Positions 12,776-24,778 of a stretch of DNA of 64,000 bases are shown in pieces. How positions within the stretch are numbered: position 1 is the stretch's first letter; the number at the start of each line of letters is the position of its first letter. The position numbers were made by a program, and so were the translations under genes. This stretch comes from Taudactylus pleione. Its lineage: Eukaryota > Chordata > Amphibia > Anura > Myobatrachidae. Below the pieces are notes generated by a model. That model was not told the DNA's origin, did not search any database, and saw only the letters and a list, made by a program, of their open reading frames with translations. Location: positions 3,431,001 to 3,495,000 of the forward strand of contig JAUIMM010000135.1 in assembly GCA_031769625.1 (NCBI GenBank), written 5' to 3'.

Positions 12776-13104
12776 GGCTGTAACACTTCTGTGTATACAT
12801 TTGAACTATGCTCTCCTTTCCACAGTGATTATTCACCTGGGCCCTCTTCTGTCTGTGAACACTGCTAGCCTTGATTGAAATCGCAGGTGTAGTTCTGACT
12901 CTCAGTACTACAGATATGATTGCTCCCTCTGCATGTTGTGCCTTCCACCACTCAGAGTGCTACTGCCAAACCACCTGACCATATCCACCAATTCATGCCA
13001 GACCCAGGGTATAACATCCTCCTCTGAGCATTCAGGGCCTGAGCATATTGTTACTTCCCGTGGTGTACAGATTGTTCTACTTCTGTCTCCCTATGTACAA
13101 GTAT

Positions 13105-13560
13105 ATCCCAGGCTCCTGTTGGTTCCCAGACCAGCTCATCCTGAAATTCTGCTGGTTTCCTGACCAGCTCATCCAGAAATCCTGCTGGTTCCCAGACCAG
13201 TTCATTCAGTAATCCTGCTGATAGCTTTATCTGGCGCATCCAGAAATCCTGCTGGTTCCCAGACCAGTTAATTCAGTAATCCTGCTAATAGCTATACCTG
13301 GCGCATCTGGAAATCCTGCTGATTCCCAGACCAGTTAATTTGGTAACCCGGATGATAGCTATACCTGGCGCATCCAGAAATCATGCAGGTTCCCAGACCA
13401 GTTTATTCAGTAATCCTGATAATAGCTATACCTGTCGCATCCGGAAATCCTACTGGTTCTCAGTCCAATTCAGCAAGCCTATCTACTGGTTCTCAGTCCA
13501 ATTCTGCAAGCCTACCTACTGGTACCCCGTCCAGCTCAGCAAGCCTTCCTGACGATCCCA
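13105..13560. repeat. Minisatellite, 67-bp period
   Basis: Units start at 13177, 13244, 13311 and 13378 with AAATCCTGCTGGTTCCCAGA-like sequence, exactly 67 bp apart. Shorter diverged units extend both sides. Confidence 0.85.
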
Positions 13561-13762
13561 GTCTGGTTCCTCCAAGTTTTCTGCTGGTTCCACTCCAACG
13601 TTACAAGTTTCCCTGTCATTTATCATCAAAGGCAGTTCTCACTGCCATACAGTTCATATGCAAATAGAGCTATTTACTTCATCCATGGTTCCACTCTAGC
13701 CGATCTCCGCTGAAGCCAGTTCAACACCTCAGTCAGGTAACTATTAAACACCAACTGTGACA

Positions 13763-14480
13763 GCCCTGGCATGCTGTCAATCAACTTCTGGGCCACATAC
13801 TGACTGATGGCAGCTCATTCTTGCCTAATCAATGCTTGAAGTTTGTCAGAATTTGTGGGTTTTTGCTTGTCCACCCGCCTCTTGAGGATTGACCACAAGT
13901 TCTCAATGGGATTAAGGTCAGGGGAGTTTCCTGGCCATGGACCCAAAATTTTGATGTTTTGTTCCCCTATCCACTTAGTTATCACTTTTGCCTTATGGCA
14001 AGGTGCTCCATCATGCTGGAAAAGGCATTGTACGTCACCAAACTGTTCTTGGATGGTTGGGAGAAGTTGCTCTTGGAGGATGTTTTGGTACCATTCTTTA
14101 TTCATGGCTGTGTTCTTAGGCAAAATTGTGAGTGAGCCCACTCCCATGGCTGAGAAGCAACCCCACACATGAATGGTCTCAGGATAATTTACTTTTTGGC
14201 ATGACACATGACTGATGGTATCGCTCACCTTCCGGACAAGCATTTTTCCAGATGCCCCAAACAATCTGTAAGGGGAGTCATCAGAGAAAATAAATTTACC
14301 TCAGTCCTCAGCAGTCCAATCCCAGTACCTTTTGCAGAATATCAGTCTGTCCCTGATGTTTTTTCTGGAGAGAAGTGGCTTCTTTGCTGCCCTTCTTGAC
14401 ACCAGATCATCCTCCACTGCAACTTTGGTTCATTTTTGGGGCATGGGTCCCCCTGGATTGCTTTGGTTGATCTGTTTCAG
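13763..14480 (-). pseudogene. Tc1-like transposase remnant (catalytic half)
   Basis: On the minus strand, 14264-13815 reads through from GTSGKML-like sequence to the C-terminal part: VSDTISHV, VWGCFSAMGVGSLTILPKN, then FQHDGAPCH (second Asp), WPGNSPDLNPIENLW (catalytic Glu) and WSILKRRVDKQ. The first Asp (SDES-like) lies near 14290 in another frame, so the gene carries a frameshift. The N-terminal DNA-binding part is not readable. The family differs from the intact Tc1 at 39364-40392. Confidence 0.82.
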
Positions 14481-15439
14481 GGCACCGCATTATAACACAT
14501 TTTTCTTTTATTACACATTTTAACCCTTCACTGTTTGTTTATTATACATGTACTTCACTTTTTTATTTTCATTCTTTATATGCAGCTGTGGCTGCTCTTA
14601 ACTATCTCTTTACACTGCACTGTGGCGGCTTAGCTGGGCCAGTTTGGGGGTGTCCTGCACTCTGGATTTGAACTCTAGTATGTTAGGGACCTACCCTAAA
14701 GAGGTTACCTGGATATGGTGGGTAGGCCCATAACCTTGGCCATGATTATGCTAAAAACCTCTATTGATTGCAAAATTTTATTGCATTTATATATTATCAA
14801 TAATTTGGAGTTGTGCACCTGAGATTTGTCTGTTTCGATGTTGTATTAAAAGTTTCACTTGTAGGTACCGACATATCTCGTCGCCATTCGCCAGTGTCCA
14901 TCTTTGTTGTAGGGTGGGGAAAGGGACAACAGCGTCATTCTCCACCAGCTGACCAAGTCGAAGCGGGCGAGATGAACGCCAATGTGGGAATGAGTGTGGA
15001 TGAAGGCCTGGTGTAAAGTCGGAATTGTAGAAGAGAGAAGTAAGAGGTGAAGGTGAAGAGGAAATGTGTTTTAGCCAACATGATAGAGTAGGATAAATCG
15101 TTGGATATGTCAGATATGGGGGGTTTGTATCCAAGGAACTATGTTAATAGGGATAGATAAGGAACAATTTTCAATATAGACCCACTCAGGGGTGTATCTA
15201 GGGGTCCGAGCGCCCCTGGCAAACTAAGGGACTGGCGCCCCCTCCAATGATTCAATGATTGCTCCCACAGGAAATAAAATAACACACACTGATTAATTGC
15301 CCCCACAGCCAGAAAATAAATAAAAACAAATTCCCCCCAGCCCCCCTACAGAAGACTGAGTGACCTCACCTGCTGGGTTATCACAGATAGCTGCCGAGCT
15401 AATTGCAGGAGACCAGCCTCCAGTCGCTTCAGATCTAGG

Positions 15440-15740
15440 TAAGTATTGGGGTGTAGGAGGACGTTAGCGTTAGGTAGCGGGGTTAGAGTTAGGCATTAGG
15501 GGGAGGGTTAGGGTTAGGCACCAAGGAGGGAGGTTAGGATTAGGCTGCAGGGAGGGGGAGGTTAGGTTTAGACACTAGGAAGGGGGGGTTAGGTTTAGGC
15601 ACCGGGGAGGGAGGGTTAGGGTAGGGGTAGGGAAAATACTTACCTTTACTTCGTAGGGTGTCGAGATTCCTTCTGACGGGATGCCGCTGTCGGTATTCAT
15701 AACAGCGGTATCCCGACAGCCGGGATATCATACCCAACCC
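15440..15740. repeat. Dispersed element with degenerate telomere-like array, copy 1
   Basis: GGTTAGGGTTAGG and GGTTAGGTTTAGGCACC units separated by G-runs, then a GTCGAGATTCCTTCTGACGG flank with a hairpin (GGATACCGCTG type). Relatives are at 32640-34530, 45665-46030 and 56985-57300. Confidence 0.7.
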
Positions 15741-15959
15741 GTTTGCTCACACTGCCTAGAAATATTACTGATTGTAGCAGTGGCATTTCAATGCTAAAAT
15801 GGGTCCTGGGCAGGGACGTCTTTAGAGAGGAGGGGGCCCGAGTGCATTCCCCGTTCGGGGCCGCCTCCTCTCTTCCCGGGAGCAGGTAGCCGACTAATGC
15901 GGCTGGCCAGCCAGTGAGTGTCTCCCTCCAGAGAGTCCAGACAGGCCAGTGGGTTGGAA

Positions 15960-16480
15960 CTTGGTCCCACTCCCTCCCTCAGCACCTCATCACCTTCCTC
16001 AGCCCACATCACCTTCCTCAGCCCACATCACCTTCCTCAGTCCCAGCCACATCACCTTCCTCAGCCAGCCCCCAGCCCCTATCCCTTCCTCAGCCCCCAT
16101 CACCTTCCTCAGCCCCATCACCTTCCTCAGCCCTCATCACCTACCTCAGTCCACATCACCTACCTCAGTCCACAGCCACATCACCTTCCTCAGCCAGCCC
16201 CATCACCTTCCTCAGCCCCATCACCTTCCTTAGCCCTCTTCACCTACCTCAGCCCACATCACCTACCTCAGTCCACAGCCACATCACCTTCCTCAGCCAG
16301 CCCTATCACCTTCTTCAGCCCCATCACCTTCCTTAGCCCTCATCACCTACCTCAGTCCACAGCCACATCACCTTCCTCAGCCAGCCCCATCATCTTCTTC
16401 AGCCCTCAGCCCCCATCAACACCCTCAGTCAGCCCCCATCACCGCCCTCAGCCAGTCCCCATCACAGACAGATCCCAACT
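15960..16480. repeat. Minisatellite (CATCACCTTCCTCAGCC units)
   Basis: About 18-21 bp units of TCACCTTCCTCAGCCC and variants. The 226- and 140-residue frames over it are repeat artefacts. Confidence 0.9.
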
Positions 16481-17099
16481 TCCCCAGCCTGAGTACTCAC
16501 ACTGCTGTACACTCCTCCTGTCTGCCTGTTCATCCTCACCCCCGCAGGTCCTGGCTGCCAGAGTCAGTAGTGCAGCATGTGCCCTGACCGCTCCATGACC
16601 CCTGCTGTGAAGGGCATCTAGATGCTGCCATTAGGCGTATCAAAGCACGCATGGTGTGTGATCACACGTCACTAAGGGGTCACGCGGCCGCCCCGCATGC
16701 CAGATCGAGAATGAGTCTGTCACTCTGTAGTGATTGTGACAGACTCAGTGTCTATGTGTATACTAAGCGCCGGATAGCTGGGAAATCACTGGGGCGGGCA
16801 GCAGGGAATCGGTGTGCCCACAAAGGGATAAAACTGGCTGTGGGTGGCACCGCCCTGCGGCAATGGCGCCCCTCTCAGCCGACGCCCCTGGTGAGTGCCA
16901 TCCTGGCTAATAGGAAGATACGCCCCTGGACCCATTGTTTAAAATCTGTGCCTCTCGTCCATTCAACTTACTAAAGGTTGATTTTGATATGTCGTGTTTC
17001 TGGGGCTAAATCACACATTTATTAATACTAAACAAATCAAAAATTGACTGTTAGTAAATGTGTGATTCAGCCCCAGAAACACATTGATAGGCATAGATT

Positions 17100-17590
17100 T
17101 TTTTTTCTTTCAAATATCTTTATTTGATTTTTCAATAAACAAAAAGAATATGAACAATACAAATTATATTAAAAGAAAAGAGAGAACAGAGTATGCATAC
17201 ATCTGATAGAGCAAAATTTTTTTTAGTTTTTTTTACTCCATAATTGTTTAATATCACATCGAGTCAGATAGTCATCTAAACAAGAACCAGCCTGTGGATT
17301 CAAAAATTTTAAAGATATTGGATTGAGATCCCTCATCTAAGGTTTCTATGTAAGGTCCCCATTTACGGTACAACTGTACCACCCCTTTTTCTATGACTGG
17401 GATTGTAGATTGTCTATCCATATACATAGTTTTCAACAATAACTGTTTAACCTCTTCAAGTGAAGGAGGTGTGCGTAAAATCCAGTGATTTAGGATAACC
17501 TTCTTCGCCACCATAACCAGTACAACCAAAAAGGGGTGAAGACGCCTATGATCAGCCTCTAAGTTCCAGTGTGTAAAGTTTGCACATTGA
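17100..17590 (-). pseudogene. L1 ORF2 C-terminal fragment and 3' tail
   Basis: The minus-strand frame at 17529-17272 reads MVVLVMVAKKVILNHW followed by RKWGPYIETLDEG. This resembles the C-terminal end of vertebrate L1 ORF2 (the endonuclease/reverse transcriptase polyprotein), which ends with a (K/R)W-PYI-type motif. The following A/T-rich sequence to 17100 is consistent with a 3' UTR tail. Only the last 85 or so residues are present, typical of 5'-truncated L1 insertions. Confidence 0.65.
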
Positions 17591-17929
17591 TGGGCATAGA
17601 TTTTTATAAATTTTAAATTGATCCAAGTTGATTAAAATCTACCTTTAGTAAATATACTCCTCGGTCCGGCTTGGTTTAGAATTTACAATTGCCTCTTTTC
17701 AATTCAGAGGTGACAACAATTGTAACTGACTGGATTTGAACAAAGTGCTCCAGTGACATCATCACCTTGCTGCGCATCTTCACAGTCTATCGAACTCCCG
17801 GAGCAGGAGCACAGTGTAAGATATAAGGAACCTCCCCATGTTTGTCCACTGTTTTATATCTACCTAGTTGATGTACATGTTGATGTATGATTTCACCCAG
17901 GTGGACCTTAGATATTTACTGTTTCCATT

Positions 17930-18225
17930 TCACCACTCTAGTAACACATTATTCCTTCACCTCTAAAGTAATGCATCCCCTCCCTCACCTGTGTACTAAC
18001 ACATTCCACTCCCTCACCTCTGTAGTAACACATTTCCCTCCCTCCTCTGTGTTGTGACACATTCGACATTCCTCTCCCTCACCTGTGTAGAAATACAATC
18101 CCTTCCCCACAACTGTAGTAACACATTACCCTCACTCACACCCGTAATAACTTATTCCCCTCCCTCACCTCTGGAGCACTATAGTCCCCTCCCTCACCCC
18201 TGGAGTAACACATTATCCCCATCAG
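17930..18225. repeat. Minisatellite of about 30-35 bp units
   Basis: Repeated CCCTCCCTCACCTCTGTAGT followed by AACACATT with variation. Confidence 0.8.
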
Positions 18226-18229
18226 TCAG

Positions 18230-19539
18230 GACATTTGATTTTGTATATATAGATGTAAGATGGGCTGAGGGGGAGAATGAATTACAGGGTAGACAGGGAG
18301 AATCACAGAAGAGGTCTGTGGGTGCACACATTAATTATAATGGAGGAGGTGGAGGAGAATTAAATTATGTGGAAAGATGGTGGTAAACTAATAATGGATG
18401 GGGAGACTGGAGGTTGAGTCTTTACAGAGGAGGGGTACAGGTGCTTGTGGTGGAAAATGAAATACATGGGTGGCTGATGATGGAAGACCTGTTATAATGT
18501 ATACACATATGTTTCAACTAGTGTGAGTAGTTGTCTAAAGTTATCAATAATGGGGCTTATTCTAAATTGGGAGTAAAGCAAAAAAAAAAAAAAAAGTAAC
18601 TTTGCACTTGGACAAACCATGTTGCAATGCAAGGGGTGCAAGTACATTTAGGTGTTTCAACACAGGTGGCGGCAATCATAAATTATTAAGATGGAAGCCC
18701 AAGAGTAGAGCATTTTGTACCAGATGGAAGGGGTCATGTTGGAGGGTCTGATACTGGATACTGTACAGCTTTGTTTTTACTCTGCAATTTAGATTTCAGC
18801 TAGGATACGCCCCTCCCAAACCTAAATCTCTCTCCACATGTTACATCTGTCCCACCTGCAGTGCTACGTGGGTTTGCTGAGGTGCAAGTTGCTTTTTTTT
18901 TTTTTTGCTTTGTTCCCAACTCTGATCCAGCCCTAATATCTGCATCTGTGACTTTTGTTGCAATGTACCATGATACTCACACAATATGAGTTTGGAGGAG
19001 GGAGGGGAGGGGCTGGGAGAAAGACTACTTCGCATCCTATGGAAAAATAAAACATTCTGCAAGTTAATTTGTGAGACCAAAATATAAACTTGCCTGACAT
19101 AAATAATAGGCCAGCTATAAAAACAAAAACAAACTACTACAAGGGTAGGAGTCGTAGAACATGCAACAATAAGTGTATTTAGCATGCTTCTGTGTTACAT
19201 AGCTGACCCAGCAGAGTATGTACTGGATGCATTTTTCCTGCTCATGTTACTCGTTTCCTTTGCATCGTTCAGTGTGTTTATTCAGTCTGAATTGGCAACC
19301 TCAGTCCTCAGCCTGTGCAATGCTATGTCACAATTGCTGGGGGGTTGTTTCGGTTGCAGTCCTGTGATTATCACTGTTACTTTCTGGACAGTGACAATTC
19401 TATGAAGAGCGCTTGTCTTGTAGTTTCTAATAGTGTTGCTGTGGTACTCAGGCAAGCTGTGGGAGAGTAACGTGGCTGTGCTGGGCTGTCACACACCTGC
19501 TCAGGTAAGCAGTGAGGTCATCTCTCTTGGGCTCTGCAC
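18230..19539. other. Sequence upstream of STX3 exon 1
   Basis: A/T-rich with poly-A near 18580 and poly-T near 18895. No repeat family or regulatory site could be assigned. It may contain distal promoter elements. Confidence 0.4.
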
Positions 19540-19954
19540 TCCCCCTCCCTCTCTTTCCTGGGAGGATTAGGGAAGGGAGGGAGGAGTTGTGTGTATGCGA
19601 GAGACCGGATCAGTGACAGAGAGAGAGACTGCCAGGGATTTGGATGAAGAAAGAGCAACAGGAGACAGAGGTTTGGATATAGAAAGAGAGAGACAGCAAC
19701 TGCATCAGACAGCAAGGTATTTCTATGGTAAAAGAGAGCTAGAGGCACACACCACACACCACACAGGCTGGCTACTTTATGATGTCTGGTTTTGCAAGAC
19801 AAGAAGAATGAGTCTCATAAGGACATGGTGTAAAAAGTGCAAGAAGCAGAGGAACCGACTCAGAAGAATCAGCTCATAGACACGGTAGGACAAGCGTGAG
19901 GAGAGTGCTTCTGTATAAACCCAGGGAGAGAGATACCCAAAGACACTTTCCAAC
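19540..19954 (+). promoter_or_regulatory. Probable STX3 promoter-proximal region and 5' UTR, with an upstream ORF
   Basis: Position inferred from exon 1. The segment is purine-rich with GAGA-type runs (about 19610-19700) and continues into the STX3 ATG without a visible intron acceptor. No clear TATA box was found. An ORF from the ATG at 19595 to the TAG at 19877 (94 codons) lies in the same frame as STX3 and stops 75 nt before its start codon. A potential donor (AAG/GTATTT near 19712) could splice part of this away. Transcript limits cannot be seen in DNA alone. Confidence 0.4.
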
Positions 19955-19984
19955 ATGAAGGACCGGCTGGAGCAACTGAAGGCG
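19955..19984 (+). CDS. STX3: STX3 coding exon 1 (start codon and 10 codons)
   Basis: The ATG at 19955 has A at -3 and opens the ten codons MKDRLEQLKA, followed directly by the splice donor GTGAGT at 19985. Ten codons ending in phase 0 is the usual length for exon 1 of syntaxin-1/3 genes. The encoded N-peptide is the segment that docks on the outer face of Munc18 in this family. The start was chosen because the residues match the family N-terminus exactly and because a TAG at 19877-19879 closes the same frame upstream. Confidence 0.95.
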
Positions 19985-19999
19985 GTGAGTGACAGATCT

Positions 20000-20998
20000 A
20001 CAGTGTCCTGAATGGGAGTGTGAGGCTGCATGTTAGGCTTGGAACCAGTTTGACAGGTTCTTTGACTGTTTGACATCCCAGGGTCAGTGTTCTAAAAGTA
20101 GTTACTGACAATACACCACGTCTACCAACACCCAGTGCTCACACACAATCCTCCACACACTTAGCTAAACACACCACATGTAATGTAAACTCATCACAGG
20201 CTAACACCAAATCAGAAGGACCACAGTGCCAAACATTACCGCATTTACTATCCATCAGTCAAACAGTAATGACATTTATATCTGTCAGTAAGCATGCAAG
20301 CATTTTGTCTACATTTATAGGTACCAAACTGTGTTTCAAACCACAAGGATCATATATGAAAGCATCTGCAAAGCAAATGTGCTCTATATAAAGGCATAGT
20401 GCATGGATTTTATCTATAATATTAATAATCATGGTAACTCTTTGGGGATGTATGGTGCCTTTTGTGTTGATATGGCCTATTGGTGTAGAACTTGTGAGGT
20501 TAACAATAGGCACCAGCGGAATTGTGAAATTTGTCCTTAACCAGGTATGTAGGTTTATTATGGGTAACAATGGTAACAGCGGTAATACACAGAGTAAGTG
20601 GTATATGTAAGAAGAGACATTGGTGGTAACAGTGGTACTCACACCCAGGAGGAATATGTGCTGCTTCTCGGCTGTGCAGTACTCATTACACACTCTAAGA
20701 TGGAGTAAGGGCGTGTGGTCATGCATTCGCTGTAAGATGTCCCGCCGGCAGCCATCTTGGTAAAGTTTGTTGACCAACTTCAATGCAGGATAGGAGATAG
20801 AGCTGGAGCGTACTCTTCACTAACACTTTTGCCCTCCCTGTTCCTTGACAGGGGTTAAATAAATAGCAAAATAGTAGAAAAAAGACGCATCCTCTATTTC
20901 TATAAAAACACACAACACAAAAGCCATTGGCACAAAAAAATATAAGGGGGTTCACCACTCTGCAAACTAAACTACATACTCCTATACCTCTCTATGGT
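20000..20998. other. Start of intron 1, nothing recognised
   Basis: A 174-residue minus-strand frame (20783-20259) is open but has no family resemblance or gene context. I treat it as chance. Confidence 0.5.
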
Positions 20999-21178
20999 CT
21001 TTCCAGGAGAATTACCAAACCTCATAGAGAGCACAAGAGGGAGTACTGTCCATAGCAAACAATCAGATTGTAGCTATTATTTATCTAATACAGTATATAA
21101 AATGATAGCTAGAATTTGAATGGTTCCTATGGTAAACACCTCTGCTTGCCCTCATTAGAAGTATTGATAAATCTCCCC
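20999..21178. repeat. Palindromic MITE, degraded copy
   Basis: Shares the AATCAGATTGTAGCTATTAT centre, TATAAAATGATAGCTAG and the AAATCTCCCC end with 57416-58010. Confidence 0.6.
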
Positions 21179-21938
21179 TTTTGTCTTTGTTTGACGCACA
21201 ATTTACTTGTAGCATACCTTCCAATCATCCCTATTTCAGCAGAACAGCCCTGATTTGAAGGCTCTGTCCTGCCATCACTCTCGGACAGCATTGGGCAGGT
21301 TTGGCAGTGCAATGAAGAACGGATGCCATGCACACTTGCCACTGGACTGCACATCATATTAAAGAGTGGCTGGATGGGGATGGAGAAGGATTAGGGGTAG
21401 CCTAACTGCCACACTTCCTCCATATACAAACCACACCCCTTCCATGATGTGGTCATACCCATGATCTGATCTTTTTCCCCCCGTATGTTGGGTGGTACTG
21501 TATGTGGTAGGAATGAGCTCAATTCCTTCATGCATTTGGCAGGTACACAGTAGCAAATTTGCAGAGACTTTACAAACCAATTGCAGCCACTACTCACCAC
21601 TCTGCATTAGACTTGCGACTGAGCTTTGCCGCCCTGCGTCCAGTTGAACTGGAGTTGTTACCCCGCTCTAGCAGTGACCAGTTTTCACACAGCACTGTGC
21701 TGTGGCAGTGCCTTTTAAACCCTACTGATGATTTGCTTAGTCTGGGCTGACTCCAGCATGTCCGCTGGAGGCGTTAAGACCACATTTACACATGTATACA
21801 CTGTTGTAAAATACATATAAGCAAATAAATATAGCCACAATATCCAGTACACAGTACACTGTCTGACAAGAAGGGGGTGTCTGGTACGCTAAATCTTTAT
21901 TCTCAAAGCCTGGCATCTCTGATCTCATGCCACACATG

Positions 21939-22305
21939 CAGGGCCGTAGAGAGCCTGACCTGGTGTGGCCTAATCGCGGGAGGTGTGGCCACGCCCCCTT
22001 GGAAAATAAATATCAGTTTTGCTGCGCACCGGGGAGGGTGGCGCTGTAAGCCCCCCAGCCCGGCACTAAGCAGGGGGCAGGGTGCGATCAGTGTGATCTC
22101 TCCCCCCCCCCACAGCCATAGGAGACTGCTCCGGCTGTTGCAGCAGCCGCGAGCAGTCTCACACTGCAGCCCAGCACAAGCTGTGTGCTGATCTGCTGTG
22201 AGGGAGGGGGGAAGGGCGATGCCGGACCCGGGCCCCGCCATGCCCCTCTAGCAAGTCCGAGCCCGGGTAAACTGTACCCGCTCCCCACCCCTCTCGGCAC
22301 CCATG
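21939..22305. mobile_element. hAT-type non-autonomous element, perfect 8-bp duplication
   Basis: CACACATG on both sides (21931-21938 and 22306-22313). Starts CAGGGCCGTAGAG. Shares GTGTGGCC, TAATCGCGGGAGG and CCACGCCCCCTTGG with the element at 49234-49510, so the two are one family. Confidence 0.85.
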
Positions 22306-22324
22306 CACACATGTAATATAAGAC

Positions 22325-22560
22325 AGTCCACCACATGACATGCCTACTTTTCAAAAAGCATTTCAGGGACATTGTGAAAGCAACACCTATGAGCGCAACG
22401 GTGAAGTGGACGTCTACTGCTACATCTGTGAGGCGTATGTAAGTTACCTTACATACACATGTAAATGAGCCCCAAAGCAGTAAGTAAGATCTACTTGTTG
22501 ATGGAAACACACTACTACTTTTCAGAATATGCATGTAGCCATAGGGATCATTGGGGGAAA
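22325..22560. repeat. Interspersed repeat fragment (family of 11224 and 50450)
   Basis: Contains AAAAAGCATTTCAGGGA, TAAATGAGCCCCAAAGCAGT, AGATCTACTTGTTGATG and GCATGTAGCCATAGGGAT in the same order as 50450-50620. Confidence 0.62.
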
Positions 22561-22936
22561 TGTAAGAAGCACCGAAGCGGTATCAGCGCACGTTATGTGC
22601 GCTGATATTGCTTCTCCCCGATGTATGATCGTGGGGTTTGGTGGTAAATGACAGGGATGGTAAGCGCCCCTGTCATTATCGGCGCTGCTATCTACAAGAT
22701 AGCAGCGCCGATAGCCTGGGCAATGTAAGAAAGGTCAGTTCGCGATGCCCTATCCCCACAGCAGGGAGAGTGCTGTCCCTGCTGCAGTGGCTGCTGGCTC
22801 CAGGGCTGCAAGCGGGATCTCGCAATACTTGCGAGATCCCGCGCATGCTCAGTGGAGGCGGCCGGGACTGAAACACAGCGCATAAGCACTAGGCTGATGC
22901 GCAGTGTCCTCAGGCTGGGATCGCCGGAGGGGGGAG

Positions 22937-23193
22937 CAGAGCCGTAACTAGACTTTTTGGTGCCCTGTGCCAGAGAGAGCATTGGCGCCACCCTCCCATT
23001 TTTTAAATAGGGACATAATATAGTGCACCTGAAAAAGGGCCATGGCTTCATGGGGAAGGGCCAGGGAAGAGATAGGGGAGGCCAGGAGATGCTGGGGATA
23101 AAAGAAGAGGAAGCTACAAGTGAGAATGATAATAAACAGGAAAATTGACAGGCCCAAACTGCGCCCCCTGCCATGGCACGGGTTACGGCCCTG
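22937..23193. mobile_element. hAT-type non-autonomous element, perfect 8-bp duplication
   Basis: GGGGGGAG on both sides (22929-22936 and 23194-23201). Ends CAGAGCCGTAACTAG and GGGTTACGGCCCTG are inverted. Related to 25229-26617 through its GGCACC(A/C)/CATTGG end segments. Confidence 0.85.
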
Positions 23194-23735
23194 GGGGGGA
23201 GTTAACACTTCCCCGCTCCAGCCGATGAGATGTTCATACATCTCATCAGTAGTGCTTTATGCTTCGCCTCAGTGCCGCTATAATACATCTCCCCCTCTGT
23301 GCCATAACCAATGCAGGGAGGTGGCATTGATTATACCATTTGAATGTATATATCTCTGATTTCTTTTCCTCAAGTATATAAAGTACAGGTCACGCATGAG
23401 CACAAGAGCCCCGATGTCCGGCGGAAGGAGACGGACACGGGCGGATTCACAACACGGGATTCCTTCCCATAGGGAAGAGGGTAGCAGTAGCACTCGCCAT
23501 CTGAAGATGGTGAATGTTCCCGCAATCAAGCTCCAAAAATATTGTATTTTCGGAGTTTGCTGAATTCTGTCCCCATTCTAGTGTATGGGGACAGCGGGCC
23601 ATACGGCAAGAGGAAGGTAAGTAGCAGATATCTGTGATGAATGGTCCGAATACTTAATTACTACAATTGCAGGTGAAAATGTTCATTTTTACCTGCTTTT
23701 GTAGAAATTAAGTGATGATGAATAGACCCCATAGT

Positions 23736-24778
23736 GTTGCAGCTATGGCATTTTTAACTTCACCATCTGTTTCTGCGCAATTGTTTCTTCAGGGTTGGGA
23801 ATGCCCAAAAAATCACAGGGCGCTAAGTCCAGGCTATATGAAGTGTGCTCCAGTCCCATTCATTTCAGTCACTGCTGCCAATGCAATGTGGTTGGGCATT
23901 GTCTTGGAGCAAAAAACACTTCAGCAAATGTGCTCTTTTCTTCCTCATGGCACCACGCAAATGGGTTTTCAGGACGTTTTGCCCACGTGGAACCCAGTGC
24001 TATAGGATCATTACGTGTGCATTAAAGAACAGCAGAAGCATTTTTTTTGGTGGAGGCGAATTCTCGTGTTTCCATACAGTAGACTGTTGTTTGGATTCAG
24101 GATCATAATAACAAATTCACGATATGTCACAATTGATATCAGGAAATCGGGTATCCTCTCTGACATTCGAATGGTGTTCTTGTACGATTCAACTCATCAT
24201 CTGCTCTTCTGTGAGATTTCTGGGTACCTACATGGCACACACGCGATGCATTTTCAGTTCCTTTGTCACAATATGCTGAATACGTTCGAATGAGATGCCC
24301 AGTGAAGCCGAAAGTTTGCGTACAGTTAACCTTATGTCATTTTGCAACATCTCTGCAGCTTTGGCAATGTTGACATCTGTAACAGCGGTGAATGGTCTCC
24401 CAGAACGTGCCTCGTCACTCACGTTTTACCCTCTTTGAAGTGCTTCCACCACTGAAATACTGCAGCACGGCTAATTGTTTCTCCACCGTATGCTTTCTGT
24501 AACATTTCATGAGTTTCATTTCCATTTCTTCCAAGTTTAACACAAAATTCAATCACACATCTCTGACGTAATCTCACAGACACGTCTTCCTCATCCGCCA
24601 TGACGAAATGTACGAAGATCTTCCACTCGTTGTGACCAAATAAATGAGACTACGGCTGTCCAACCGCAGGATCGGACACATTGATGTATGAACTTCACAA
24701 TAAGCAGAATAGCGTTGCCACGTATTCCTATGGGACAGAAAAACAGAGGCAGTCTCATTACTTTTCAATCAGCCCTTG
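23736..24778 (-). pseudogene. Mariner transposase remnant
   Basis: From the ATG at 24601 on the minus strand: MADEEDVSVRLRQRCVIEF, then FQWWKHFKEGKT, as in mariner N-terminal helix-turn-helix regions. A frameshift follows, then SDEARSGRPFTAVTD and LTVRKLSASLGIS. Further on the minus strand near 23910-23890 a degraded LLQDNAQPH (catalytic Asp motif) is readable, followed by PCDFFG. Stops and frameshifts separate these blocks. The right end reaches CAGCCCTTG with TA at 24779-24780; the left end is not clear. Confidence 0.82.

Larger units (their letters stand above)
12524..13763. mobile_element. Unclassified insertion inside the Tc1 copy
   Basis: Begins near TGTCATGACCCTGG and ends near ACTGTGACAG, short inverted ends that split the Tc1 sequence. 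It carries a long inverted repeat (about 12605-12775) and a 67-bp tandem repeat (about 13105-13560). No coding capacity was recognised. Confidence 0.5.
11985..14745 (-). mobile_element. Second Tc1-like element, decayed and broken by insertions
   Basis: The left terminus CAGCCATGGCCAAAAGTTTT follows a TA, and the right side ends around CCTTGGCCATGATTA. The body has lost blocks to insertions: a SINE at 12145-12470, another element at about 12524-13763, and unrelated sequence near 14490-14690. Tc1 sequence flanking each insertion resumes where it stopped (for example TCTGCAATCGCCC before and CTGGCATGCTGTC after the 1.2-kb insertion). The boundary at 14745 is approximate. Confidence 0.75.
15187..16928. 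mobile_element. hAT-type non-autonomous element with nested inserts
   Basis: Starts CAGGGGTGTATCTAGG and ends AGATACGCCCCTG, an inverted pair. Flanked by GACCCACT and GACCCATT (7/8). It carries a telomere-like repeat element (about 15440-15740), an inner hAT-like piece (about 15811-16890, CAGGGACGTC to GACGCCCCTG, no matching duplication) and a proline/serine-coding-looking minisatellite that is not a gene. Confidence 0.75.

Noticed and set aside
15914..16598. 226- and 140-residue Ser/Pro/His repeat frames
   Set aside because: Minisatellite reading with no composition or context of a real exon.
15811..16890. Independent hAT insertion with its own duplication
   Set aside because: Ends CAGGGACGTC/GACGCCCCTG look right, but the flanks GTCCTGGG and GTGAGTGC do not match, so it is only mentioned within the outer element.
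20259..20783. 174-residue minus-strand frame just inside STX3 intron 1
   Set aside because: No recognisable domain, no splice logic and no similar copy; likely chance.
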